Source: Triatoma infestans (Eukaryota; Arthropoda; Insecta; Hemiptera; Reduviidae). Taken from it: a stretch of DNA of 64,000 nucleotides. Below the pieces are notes generated by a model that saw nothing but the letters and a program-made list of their open reading frames with translations, made no database searches and was not told where the DNA came from. Positions within the stretch are counted from its first letter, which is position 1; every line of letters begins with the position of its first letter. Location: assembly GCA_011037195.1 (NCBI GenBank), contig JAAEAF010003136.1:46365-110364 (forward strand), read 5' to 3'. Shown here in pieces: positions 42,580 through 54,800 of this stretch. Made by a program: the position numbers and the translations under genes.

Positions 42580-43849
42580 ACGGAAGAGAAAATTGGAGTA
42601 GGAGCTAAGCCCCCTCCCCTCCACTCACTGCTCTACACTATCTTTAGGGGTGACAGTGAAGAAGCCTATCGTAATATGGAACCGTAACGTCGGTTATAAC
42701 CAGAATAGACAGACGGATATTCCAGATGGATTCAGACTCCTAAAAAGTGTGATCATAGCCCGGGTTCCACGGTTGCAAGAGTTTTCCAGAGCAATGCTAA
42801 TCTTTAGCTTACTTCTCTGAATTTCTGAGCGCTTCCTGAAGTCCCACAGAGTTCTCAAATTCCACAAAAGTGTTTCTCAGGACTTCAAGAAGGGTACTGG
42901 GCTGCAACTATTTTTTCCTTACCCCAAATTTATCAGCCCATCTTCATTTTATCTTTCACACCAACATACCCTGGGGCATACCCCCTCCAAAAAAAATTTG
43001 CAGCGTTAATAAAAATACTATTTTCTGAACTGCTAAAAATACGCTAATCCCCCTGAGCAACCATAACGATTCTATAGGCCCTTCAGAGATCCTCCTTGGA
43101 CTCATCCATACGGATCCCCCATTGTTCCATTCTCATTAAAGAAAAACAGCCTCATCTACAGACAAATTTAACTTTGCCCGCCAAAAAAAAAATGAAGCCA
43201 AAATTCCTTCACAAATTAGAGTAAAGCTTAAAAATTTGATTTTACTAAAAAAAATATTAACAAATTAACAATTTTTTAAAAAATCAAAAATTGGTAACAC
43301 TTTTCAAAAAAAATAACACCAAATTTAAGACAAAATTTTTGAATTTTTTGTTTTTCTGAAAAAAAGGGACGCAAATTTTTTGAAAAATTTACAAATACAA
43401 TATTGCTCTGAGTATTAATTTCAAAAATACAATAATCGGAATATACATTAAAATGTCTTGACTAAAAACATTATATTCAAATACATAAATTTGTCTGAAT
43501 TTATTGTCAAATAAATAAATAATTTATTTTCCTTTATTTGTTCATTTTTTTATATTTTTTTTTTATACTGTAAAATAACATACCATAATAAATTTTATTT
43601 ATTTGAAGAATTTTCAAGAATACAATTTTTATTAATTACAAACATTAAAATTCAAATTGTTTACCTACTCATATATATTTTATTTGAATATATTTCGGAT
43701 ATATAAATCTCAAAAAAGGAAATTTTGAGGTGCTTTTATCATATTTTTCTTTTCTTTTTTTTGGAACCAAAAATTTTATGAGAGCACACACAAAACTCTG
43801 TGCCAAATATAAAAAAAAAACACGGTTTACTCAATAGCAGGAGCTAAAT
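42580..43849. other. Intergenic, mostly AT-rich
   Basis: Near 42660-42710 there is a foldback-type end (ggaaccgtaacgtcggttat) like 2070-2095. The remainder, to 43849, is A/T-rich with no recognised element. Confidence 0.4.
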
Positions 43850-44690
43850 GCACAGAGCTCAACACAAAGCTTGGTGCTAATCTATGTTGGTATGTTGGTT
43901 GGAGGTGAAGGGGGATAAAGTAGCAGAGCTGACAATAAGTTCCAGTGCTGAAAATAACAGAGCTTGCTCTGCCAGGTAATATGATATTAAAAAAACCATA
44001 GGAGCTCGGTGCTGAACTAAAAACAAAGCTAGGTCTGCAGATAACGTGATATTAAAACCATAGGAGCTCAGTGCTGGAATAAAAACAGAGCTTGCACTGC
44101 CAGGTAATATGATATTAAAATCATAGGATCTCAAAGAAAATTGAACGCAAAGAACCAAGGTGTTGAAAAAAGAGCTCATATAAAAGCTCAGTGCTAAACT
44201 TCAGTAGAAGGATCTTAAGCATAGGAGCTCAAATAAGGCTCAGTACCAAACCTGAACTATGGTTAAAGCCATAGGAGCTTAAAGAAAAATTTAATGCAAC
44301 AAAACCAAGGGGTTAAAAACACAGATCTTATATAGAAGATCAGTGCTAAACTTCAGTAGGAGGAGCTTAAGCACAGGAGCTCAAACCGGGCTCAGTACCA
44401 AACCTGAACTATGTTTAAAGCCATAGGAACTCAAAGAAAATTTAATGCAACAAAACCAAGGGGTTAAAGACACAGAGCTCATATAGAAGCTCATTGCTAA
44501 ACTAATCCAGGATTTATTTATTATTAGGAGCCATAGAATTCCCACCATAGAATTCACACAAAGCTCAGCACTAAAAGTGAACCATGGTTTACTCAGTAAG
44601 CAAAATGCAAAAATTTATAGGAGCTCACACCAAACTCCGTATTAAACTAAACCATGTTTAGCTCTGCAGGTAGATTGCTACATGATATAG
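43850..44690. repeat. Tandem repeats with GAGCTC blocks (~64-bp and ~150-bp units)
   Basis: At 43920-44115 units of about 64 bp read aacagagcttgctctgccag, then gtaatatgatattaaa, then ccataggagctc. From 44120 to 44500 units of about 150 bp start cataggagctcaaagaaaat and contain caaaaccaaggggtta. A minus-strand ORF of 100 codons here merely translates the repeat. Related units lie at 59283-60830. Confidence 0.75.
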
Positions 44691-45194
44691 AAAGCAATGT
44701 GCCAAAAACCAAACAAAGTTTTACTCCGCAGGAGGACCTATTTTTTAAAAATGCGATTTTTTTGTTTTGTTTTGTTTAAATGCAAATTTTGGACGGATAT
44801 TTGGATTATAAATTACCTCTGCCTAAGATGTTGCACTAAATGTGGATGTAATGGTATCAAAGAAAATGGCGGAAGCATTTTTTTTTTTTTTTAAATATCA
44901 AGTATTCCAGGGAGTTCAAACCTTGAAATATCATGTACAAAAAAAAGCAGCTCTCGAATCCAAAAAAAATGTTTGGTTCCAAAAAAACAAGGAAATTATT
45001 GAGGCCATTTTGATTTTTTTTTAAATATGAAGACATGTTTGAATCTGTCTTCAGAGTATTTTGTATTTAGAGTGTCTTGCTTAGAGTATTTTGCTTTATA
45101 ATCTATAAAATGAGTGACTTTTTTTTTTTAAACAAATAATTTCACCACCATATTTAAAGATGGCAGACAAGATATTGGTGTCTTTCTTAAAGCA

Positions 45195-45620
45195 ACCTTT
45201 CATGGATTTACAAGAGTCCTTCTGGTCCATTTCTCAAAGCGTCTAGAATAAAACTGGCAGGTACCACTTTTGGAGTAATAGTGATGGCTTACTTCTGAGC
45301 AAAAGAGAAAACCTGGCGCCCCAATGAAGCAGCCACTCAGCGTGAATAGGTGCTCTGTGAACAGGTACCACTGTAAGGGACACAATAATAAGAGATACTC
45401 CTAGACGAAGTGGGGACAAAACCTGAACCCCACTGAGCCCAACTACTCAGCCAGATAAGCCTTATTAATGTATCATTTTAAGAGCCAAAGTCATAGATGT
45501 CCACTTCTGGATAGCGCAGTAACCTGAGCTCTCTGTTGAGCTACTCAACCTCTTTCAGCCTATGGTATGGCAGCTAGGAAAACTCTGAAGCCAAGTTATT
45601 TTTGTTTACCTATCCCTTAA
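45195..45620. repeat. Minisatellite family M, inverse orientation, 3' of the Arf-GEF gene
   Basis: Blocks tggcaggtaccacttttgga, aaccccactgagcccaacta and ctcagccagataagccttat are the reverse complement of the family M units in the two other genes. It lies 0.2-0.6 kb beyond the Arf-GEF stop codon. Confidence 0.65.
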
Positions 45621-45812
45621 GTTACTTTGGACCTGCAATATCCCTTACACTCAGTGACGTCATAGTCCGCCATCTTTTTTTCATACAAGTTCAATCATGC
45701 ATACTCCTCCCAAGATAAACTTATTCTTCCATTAGTTACCACTCCTCAGTAAAAAAAAAAAAGTAAAAAAAAAAAATTTTACTTTCTGAGTTTTTTACTC
45801 ATTAATTCTTGA

Positions 45813-48800
45813 TCATAATGAATCCGTATGATCCAATGATGTTGAATAAATCTGTTGATTGGGCGGTTGTTGACATTTTGATTGATCATGAATATCCAAT
45901 AAAGAATTTGATAATGCTGAACGTTTCAAATTGATTCCAGTATTTTCGGATACATCGAAATTTTGCGACGTTTCTGTGGGTATACATGGGCAGACTTCTA
46001 CATCAGCTACACCGCTGTCACGATTTTCATTTGTACTACCATTCACAGATCTAAAAAAAAAAAAAATTTTAGGCATTCAATGTTTTATTGTAATGGAGCG
46101 TCTATATTAGTTGTCCTCAGTGTTGTTAGTCCTTATTATTTGTCTGTAGGGAGGGATCCTACAACAACAAACCAGGTCTAATCCATCTAAGATTCATAGC
46201 AATCCGAACAAATCGGACAATAACCTTAATGGAAAATAGCCTAAGCTCTTCCATAGACATCCTGTTCCGACCAAAGGTACTTGGAACCTAATTTTCTCAC
46301 AACCCAAGCAATCTGTCATAAGATAGATGGGTGTTTCCTCCTCTGTCTCACAGACTCTACACAAAATGGATCCGACATGAGTCCCATTATCTTAAACCAC
46401 AATATCCAGTAAGGGATTCAACTAGATGCCTGAGAGAGTACCCCTGTGAAAGACACAGCAACGCCTCACTAATAGCCCTGTCCGGACCCCCGATGAGCAT
46501 CTTGGACTGCCAACAGCAAACTGTGCTCATCCAAAGCTGTGAAGCTGTGCATGACTGGAAAAGCCTGACAGACATGTGCCAAAAAACACGCCAACACCTG
46601 GCTCGGGACCCCTTTTGTATAATATCGGAATGAATAACAGAATTACCCTGGATTTACTCATGTCGCCTTAGAAAATAATGGAGATAATCCACGGAGACTA
46701 TTACAAAGTAAAAATGACATAGTAATTCCCCACTTTTCATGAAGTCCCATGGTTCATTTAATGGTTTTAAGTGACCAGTAGAGTCATATTTCTCTAACAA
46801 TAAGTGCTCAAAAAAATGAGGAAGAAATCAAGAGAGTACTGCTTTTGGGGGAATCTTCTTTCTCCTTAGGTAATTTGGGGAAGGCTTGGGACCTTCTGAG
46901 TGCTGGTAAAATCCTGAGGCTGCAATAATGAGAAGAAATCCCTACTGTTGCTATAGTCCAATCCCTACAACTATAATGCATGTTTACAACTTTACGGAAT
47001 CTATACTTTGTCTGTATTATTAGTTAAATTCCCGTAATTACACTGACTGTACAATTTGTCTCAGTGATTTTGCTCAGTGACCGTCCAATCTTTATAAATA
47101 AACTTTGATACTACATTACAATATAACAGCCCTTGTCTCTTACCTGCCATTTCTATTTGATTTCTGCTTTTCAAGTTCCGCTTCAATCCTTAAATTTTCC
47201 ATTTCGTCCATTTCCGATATGGATTCACGCATATCTTCCACAAATTTACACCGGTCATGATCATTTCTAGCGTTAAATGTTATCAATATTTGTGAATCCA
47301 CACGTTGACTTAAACGTATTCCATATGGATAATCTAAATATAAACAAAAAATAACAGTTAGTCCAAAAATGCGAAAAAAATATATACGCCAATAATTTTT
47401 AGCTTAAAAATAATACCTACATGGTACTTCAAATAATGATACAGCCAATCCAGATAATGAATAACTTTGGCGAAACGTATACGTTACTGATGATTTCTTT
47501 TTGGATAATATTTTTGTAATCACTAAAAGGTCATTGAATAAGAATACTTCACGTTGATGTACACCAGGGCGTTCTTTTTTATGCATATCATGCACTTCGT
47601 ATAGACGACAATAGCATACTAATCGTCTATGCGGTAGTGCCAAATTCTACAAAAAAATAAATAAATAAATGCAATGGAGTCGACTCTATAACAAAAAAAA
47701 AAAAATGGTGTGAAACCCTCACACAACTTTCTCTTACTCCAGTTTTCAAAATTGAAATTGACAAATTTTATAGTTAAGGTACCACATTTATCGAAATTCG
47801 TCGAAGTTCGTCGAAAACTGAAAAACTGTCCTGTAAAAGCGGACTTCCGGTTTATTAATTTTCTTGAAACTCAAGAATTTTGGCAATTTATTTATTTCTT
47901 AATTAATTTTCTTTGAATGGTAGGAATTGTATAATCAACAAAGATAGCACTTTAGAGAAAAACATAAAATCCCCCAAAAGCCCCCTCTTAAATAAAATTA
48001 CCCGGAGATATGTTACAAATTAAAAGTTGCAGCTCTTTATATGTGTAGTACACATTCCTAGTTTAAAAAGAAAATCGTTGGAACCGTTTTCAAAAAAAAA
48101 AAATACCAGAATAACTGAAAAATATATTTCAACTAAATATTTCAAGTAAAAACCACTTCCGGTAAAATCCGATTATTTTTTTCAAACTCGGAATTTCAAA
48201 AACATATTTAATTCTAATTAATAATTATTTAGATGATAAAGTTGTTTAAACTGAAATAGCACTTTAGAGGAAAAACCTAGCCCCACCTCCACCCACAAAA
48301 AGCGCCCTTAAATGTATTTACCCAGAGAGAAATGTTTGAAATAAGTTGTAGCTCTTTGTATGTGTAGTTGATATAATAAAGTTTGAAAAACATCGCAAAA
48401 AAAAAAAGTGAAAAAAAAAAAACATTCAGTTAAGTGGTACTTCCGGTTGAAGAATTTTGACAGATAACTTACTGACCGGATCCTATGGTGATACCTAAAT
48501 GGGAATATCAAGTTTGATCTTTCTACGAGACCATTTTCTAAAACCCACTTTTTTGGTGGAGGGGGGACTCAGGTGACCTTAAAAGAATATTTCCGGTAAA
48601 AATTCTGATTATATCCGGTGAAAATTTGGCACGATTACAACTTGGAAGTAAGAGAAAGTAAAAAATAAAATAAATACAGTTTTAGACGTTTTCAAAACGG
48701 AATTTTTTTTTTTTTTTTTTTAACCAAAATAATTGCTCCGATGAAGAGTATTTTTCAGAAAACTGCCCCTCCCCCTAAAAAAATTCAAGCAATTTAAGAG

Positions 48801-51800
48801 GCCACATTGAGTTAAGTCGCACTTTCGGTTGGTCAGAATCCTCTGACCGCTGAAAACTTCCGTGTGGGGCCCGTTATCCAGACACATACACACTCTCTCT
48901 TTAACTTAATCTAAACTTTATACTTACTGGTTTTTTACCAACAATGGTTGTTTGTACTTTAAAAACTTGTGTAACATGATCGGAACCAGTTTTAAATTCA
49001 TTTGCTTTAACCCTTTCATAAATCCCAATCAACATATTTCTGTCAATGTCACAACAATCATCAACACCTGCAAAAATTATTATTATACTGAGGAAATAGT
49101 ACTTGCAAAAAACTTCAAACTCATAATTCTGGCAACACATTAAATTCTTGATAATCTTATTATATAGACGATAGTTCCAATTTTAGTATATGTATATGTA
49201 GCCGAAGCGTGTGCGGCTGGTATAGGTGCCAGGACACAAGGGGATAAAAGTTAAATGGCGAGGGATTGGACTCGGAGGGGCAAAACACGGCAAAATGGTT
49301 ATGCCAGGTTTGTGTAAGAGAAGAACCAGAGAAACTTTGGGTTTAAGCAGGTATCATATTTGTCTGCCAGCGGGCCTGTTTACAAGGTGGTAAGTTCAAG
49401 AAACATCTGCACCTTGGTGGGGTTGAGTCCGAAGCCTTTGTGCAGACTATGTCAGGAAAATTGCGGTACAAGATCTTTGACACATTGAGATCGGAGGGTA
49501 TCGTCAACTGCAAGAAGGACTAGTGGGGAAAGTCCTGGTCCTCATGAAGAGGGGAGGATTCCTCTACTAGACATTAGGGGGTTGGCACAATAAATCTCAA
49601 TGGGTAGGCTGTAGGTCTGGGCTGGAGTCCTACCCCCCCCTACGTCATTCTAATTATATAGACGATAGAATGGTAGAATATATTAAAATACCACTTTAGT
49701 GGCAAGCCCCCAAATTCCTCCAAAACCCTCCCCTAATACAATGAATTTTTCCCGTGAATTTTTCCCGGCGAAAAAACCGCCACTGGCGTTACCTGAAGTC
49801 ATTTTTATTTTAACGAAAAACGCCCTTCCAATTAATGGCCGATTTGACCGAAACCTTACTTGTCTGAATGCAAACCCGGGTTGGTTATCACTTAAATGAA
49901 ATACCAAGTTTTTGAAGTTTCTGGGATTTTTTTTTTTGAGTTAAATTTATTTCTCAGATTCAAAGGGCCTCAGAACACCAATTTCTCTTACAATAGTAAG
50001 CAAAAGTAATAAAAAAAATAAGTATCTCATTTCTGTTCTCATAAAAATTAAAAAAAAGAACAAAATACCTCTTAAATTTTTTATAAAATCTTCCAAAGTC
50101 ATACGCCTTTCTGCTTTTAAATTTGGTGTATGTAAATCTGTATTTAACATAATTATAGCAAATGCCAATACAAATACTGTATCTAAATTCCTCAATCTAG
50201 CTACCATATCACGATTACATTGGCAATATCTTTGTGAAAATACTTCAATAATACGTTCAACTTTTTGCGCTTCACCAGGCATACGAAAATATGTTTGAAA
50301 TTTACGCAAAGCTACATCCACTTGCATACCAGATAAATCCATCTCTTGGGCAAAAAGTCTGCAAAAATATTAATTAATTAAAACAAGGTTAGAAACTAGA
50401 AATTGTCGCCAGAAACTCCCCCTAGGAGTAATTATAACGAGAAATTCTATAGAACAAAATTTATAGTTAATTTAATTCTCGTAGAACTAATATTAACCAA
50501 GATAGGGAGCTTTAATAAGTACATGAGCTACTAATCTAAGTGGCATTGTAACCAGAAAATCCCCTGGGAGAAATTCTATAGAATAAAAATTGTAGTAAAT
50601 TAAATTCTCTACAGGTTTAGTTCTATGGTTATTTCTCACAGAACTAATATTAACCAAGATAAGAGCTACAATAAGTACAGGAGCTTCTAATCTAACTGGC
50701 ATTGTAGCCAGAAGCTCCCCTAGGGGAAGTCATATCGAGAAATTCTATAAAACAAAATTTATAGTAAATTAAATTCTCTACAAGTTTGGTTCTATAGATG
50801 TTTCTCATAGAACTAATATTAATCAAGATAAGAGCCTAAATAACTGTAGGAACTCTTATCTAGCTGGCATTGTAGCCGGAAACTCCCCCAGGAGTAGTTA
50901 TAGAGAAATTCTATAAAACAAAATTTATAGTAAATTAAATTCTCTACAAGTTTGGTTCTATAGGTATTTCTCGTAGGAATTAATATTAACCAAGATACGA
51001 GCTTTAAAAAATATAGGAGCTTCTACTTATAAAAAGATGAATACTTACTCAAGTGTAGCTCCATTAAATGGATCTTGTAAATTGCCCAAATATTCGCCGA
51101 TCATTTGTTTTGATAAGCCTTTACGTGTAATTAAAAAATGTGCAATACTGGCTGGTGAATTATCGAGGAAACCACGTTTTACTAAATAGGAAATACCTCG
51201 TTCTGGTTTTTTATTAAATAAATTTAAACCGACTCTATATTGTCTTTTACGTACTGTCTCGGATACCTGCAACATAGATAGGATTATAGTGATTAGATTA
51301 GCTTGGAAGGAAGTGGTATCTCATTAGTTACGATAAATCATGATATAAAGGAAACATATGTACTGAAACCAGGATATATATATTTGGGATGAGTTTAGTA
51401 AAGAAAATGGGATAGGTTGCCGCGAAGTGTGGACTGAAAATATTATAGGTGGCCGTAAAGGGTGCACAGAAAATACGACGGGACACATGACTACAAGAGT
51501 GAATTAAAAAAAAACTACACGTGGTAATGTAAAACAGGGGGCACGTGGCCAAGACACGTGTACATTTTATTTTTATTTATTATTCAAATACTTCAGGCCA
51601 TCGTACTTAGCGCATAGCGCCAAAGCCGGTGCCTATGGTCTTGACTACGCAGTGCCATGGGAAGGCGGACCTCTACATATACGTCTAGTCCTACGTTCTA
51701 CCGTGACTTCTCCAGCAAACTCCATAAAGTCTAAAATTTTTAGCACTTTTAGTCAGTTCTATGCAGTCGCCCGGCCAGTTCTCTCTCCTTCTTTTCAGGT

Positions 51801-54800
51801 TTTTTGCCTCGTCGAGGAGAGAACACCGGAAGAGAACATGATGCACAGTGTCCCCTTCAACGCATTCACAATTCGTGGAATATTTCAATCCCAGCTCATG
51901 GACTTTGAGTTAAACTACCCATGGCCAGTGAAATATAGCTCCAACCATCAAATCGACAGTCTCTGATGCAGATTCGGGAAGAACTTATATGTGGTTCACC
52001 CTTTCTCTGCTTCATTCCAGCGTCTTTGCCACTTCCCAATCTGTACTCTCGGATCTTTTTCTTTATAATGGCAGGAGGCGTATGACGGGGACAGCTCCTC
52101 ACCATCAAAAACAATCATTTTCCCCTTTTTTAGCTTATGGGAAAGGGCCGTCATCTCGGCGAGATCAAGCGGCAACACCTCAGCGATCACAGATAAGGAG
52201 ACCGTGGAGGATGTCGTATAGGCCCTTGTTACAGAGCACAAAACGGCTCTTTGCATTCGCAATAGAGTGCTGTTGTACGACTGCATGTCAAGCTTCTCAG
52301 TCAAACAGGCCGCTGCGTACGTTGCAACATTCTCTATCACGCCCCTATAGATGGTGAAGGCTACACCAGTCTTCAGCCCCCACACACCTCGGCCAACTCT
52401 TTTGATCCCCTGGTACAAACTGAGACGATGAGTGTACTAAAAACAGACCACGTGATTTCAGTAAACGTTACAAATTAAATATTAAGAGTTTCATTTTTTT
52501 ATTAAACAAACACAAAAACCAAAAATAAAAATCGCCAAAAAAAAAACCTGTGCATTCTTAATAGTTGTCTGAGTTGGTATAACTGATGAATCGCTACCAG
52601 ACGATTGTACAGAAGATATACTGCCGCTATCTGAATTCTTATTAAGGCCACTAATTGGTCCAGATGTTGGTGGATGCTCAATCGATCTTGTTGTTATAGA
52701 TGATGTACGTTTTGGTACTTCCGGTGGTATCCGGCCGATACGTGTACGATTTACACCATTTAAATCTTCCTAAAAAAATAAATAAATAAAATAAAGTGGT
52801 TTGAAACACTCACACAACTTTCTCTTACTCCAGTTTTCAAAACTGTAATTGACAAATTTTATATTTTCTGTGCTAAATTTAATGGAATCCGTCGAAAATT
52901 GAAAAAAAAAAACTGTTCAGTAAAAGCGCACTTCCGGTTTACCAATTTTCTTGAAATTCGGAATTTCGGCCATGTATTTATTTCCTAATTAATTTTGTTT
53001 AGATGGACGTAGGAATTTTATAATCAACTATGATACCACTTTAGAAAAAACATAACCCCACACACTCCCCCTAAAGCCCCCTTAAATGAATTTTCCCAGA
53101 GAAATGTTTTAAATAAAAGTTATAGATTTTTTGAATGTTAGTTGATGTACTATGTTTGAAAAAAAAAATCATCGGAGACATTTGAGAAAATCGCAAGAAA
53201 ATAAAAAAAGAACATTCATTAAAATGGTACTTCCGGTTGAGGAATTTTGACAGAAAACCTACTGTCGGAACCCTATGGAGGTACCTAACGGGAATATCAA
53301 GTTTAAACTTTCTACGATTTTTCGTTTTAGATATTATGCTGTTCACATACTATACAGACATCATTTTCTAAAAACCACTTTTTTTGGGCTCAGGGGACCT
53401 TAAAACGGATATTTCTAGTGAAAACTAGATATAGAAAATTTGGCACGATTATAATATTTCCTGTTAATAGGCGTAAGAAAAAGTAAAAATTGACAAGTTT
53501 TCTTTAAACTAGGAAAAAGATACATGTATCTATCCATGGCAGGTAATACTTTAAGTGAGTACAGTATAGTCCATAACACAAACGCCAATTAAATCAAACT
53601 TCCATAATATTTGAAATAATGTGTGCAGTTAATATTCCCAATTTTAAAGAAAATCGTTGTAACTATTTTTGAGAAAATTGCAACCCCCACAAACAATTCT
53701 TTAACATTACACTTCCGGTTAACCGATTTTTTTCTACAAAAATTTGAAATATTAAGCATTACTTCTTCTAATGTGCATTAATACTTATAAACGAGGTGGA
53801 ACTCAATATATATCGTACTGAAGTGGTAATTTAATGTGGAAAGCTGCCTGCCCCCATAAAACCCCCAAAAATCAATTTTCTTGGAAAAAAATGTTTCAAA
53901 TAAAAGTGATAAGCATTTATCTGAAAACTCACGAAAAACTGTTTAAAAAAAAAGTTCAAAAATTCGCACTTCCGGTTGATGGATTTTTTTAACCCGGAAA
54001 TCTTTCGTGTCAGATACGGTGATAGTGACCTACAACTCAAAACTCAAAATTTGAATGTCCTGCGATTTTTTCCCCCAAAACTCTATTTCCGGTGGAAACT
54101 TGAAATTCCAAAAAAATTGAATTATCCAAAATCTAATTTTTACTAAAAATCAATAAACAAAAAAATAATTTACCTCATAAAAATATGATGCAACTTGTTG
54201 GGTATTATCATTTTGTTTAGCATCACTTTGATTCTCTTTCATGGCAAAATATGATGGCGTTTGATTGCCATCAGTATAGCACGCCAGTTCACATCTCCCA
54301 GAATAGCTACGTGGCAACGGTGGTGCCAACGAAGCGCTACGCTTTTCACGCATCGAGAGTGATCTACACAAATAATCAAAAATATTAAAGATTGCCATTT
54401 GGTTTTTATGATTTAGCAAAATTGTAGGTATATACAAAAATTCGAGGCTTTTGTGGGCCAATGTTGGGTGACAGTCTAAGATAAGACTGAGGGTCAAAGG
54501 AGATAATCAGTGGTTCATTTGAAGTCAGCATTAAGGTGCTCTAAATAGAACCTTGTTAGGATGCACTAAATTTGTTTACGGTAAGAAGAAAGATCCTGGG
54601 CTAAAAAGGAACCTAAGCCTCTGAAGGAGTCATTGAGCCTGATAAGCTTTACTGAGACAATTGGTGCTGTAAAACAAGTATCACTAAATTTAAGTTAAGG
54701 CTACTTCTTGACTAAGGAGAAATCTGGACTTCTGAGGAAGCCACTTAGCGCCTGCTAAGCCTTATTAAAAAAAAAAAAAATGACTGCTCCAAACAGATTC

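Noticed and set aside
43877..44179. 100-codon minus-strand ORF
   Set aside because: It translates the 64-bp tandem repeat; the protein is a repeat of the same string.
51996..52418. 140-codon minus-strand ORF as a host gene
   Set aside because: Its sequence is the post-reverse-transcriptase region of an R1/jockey-like LINE, followed by a frameshift.
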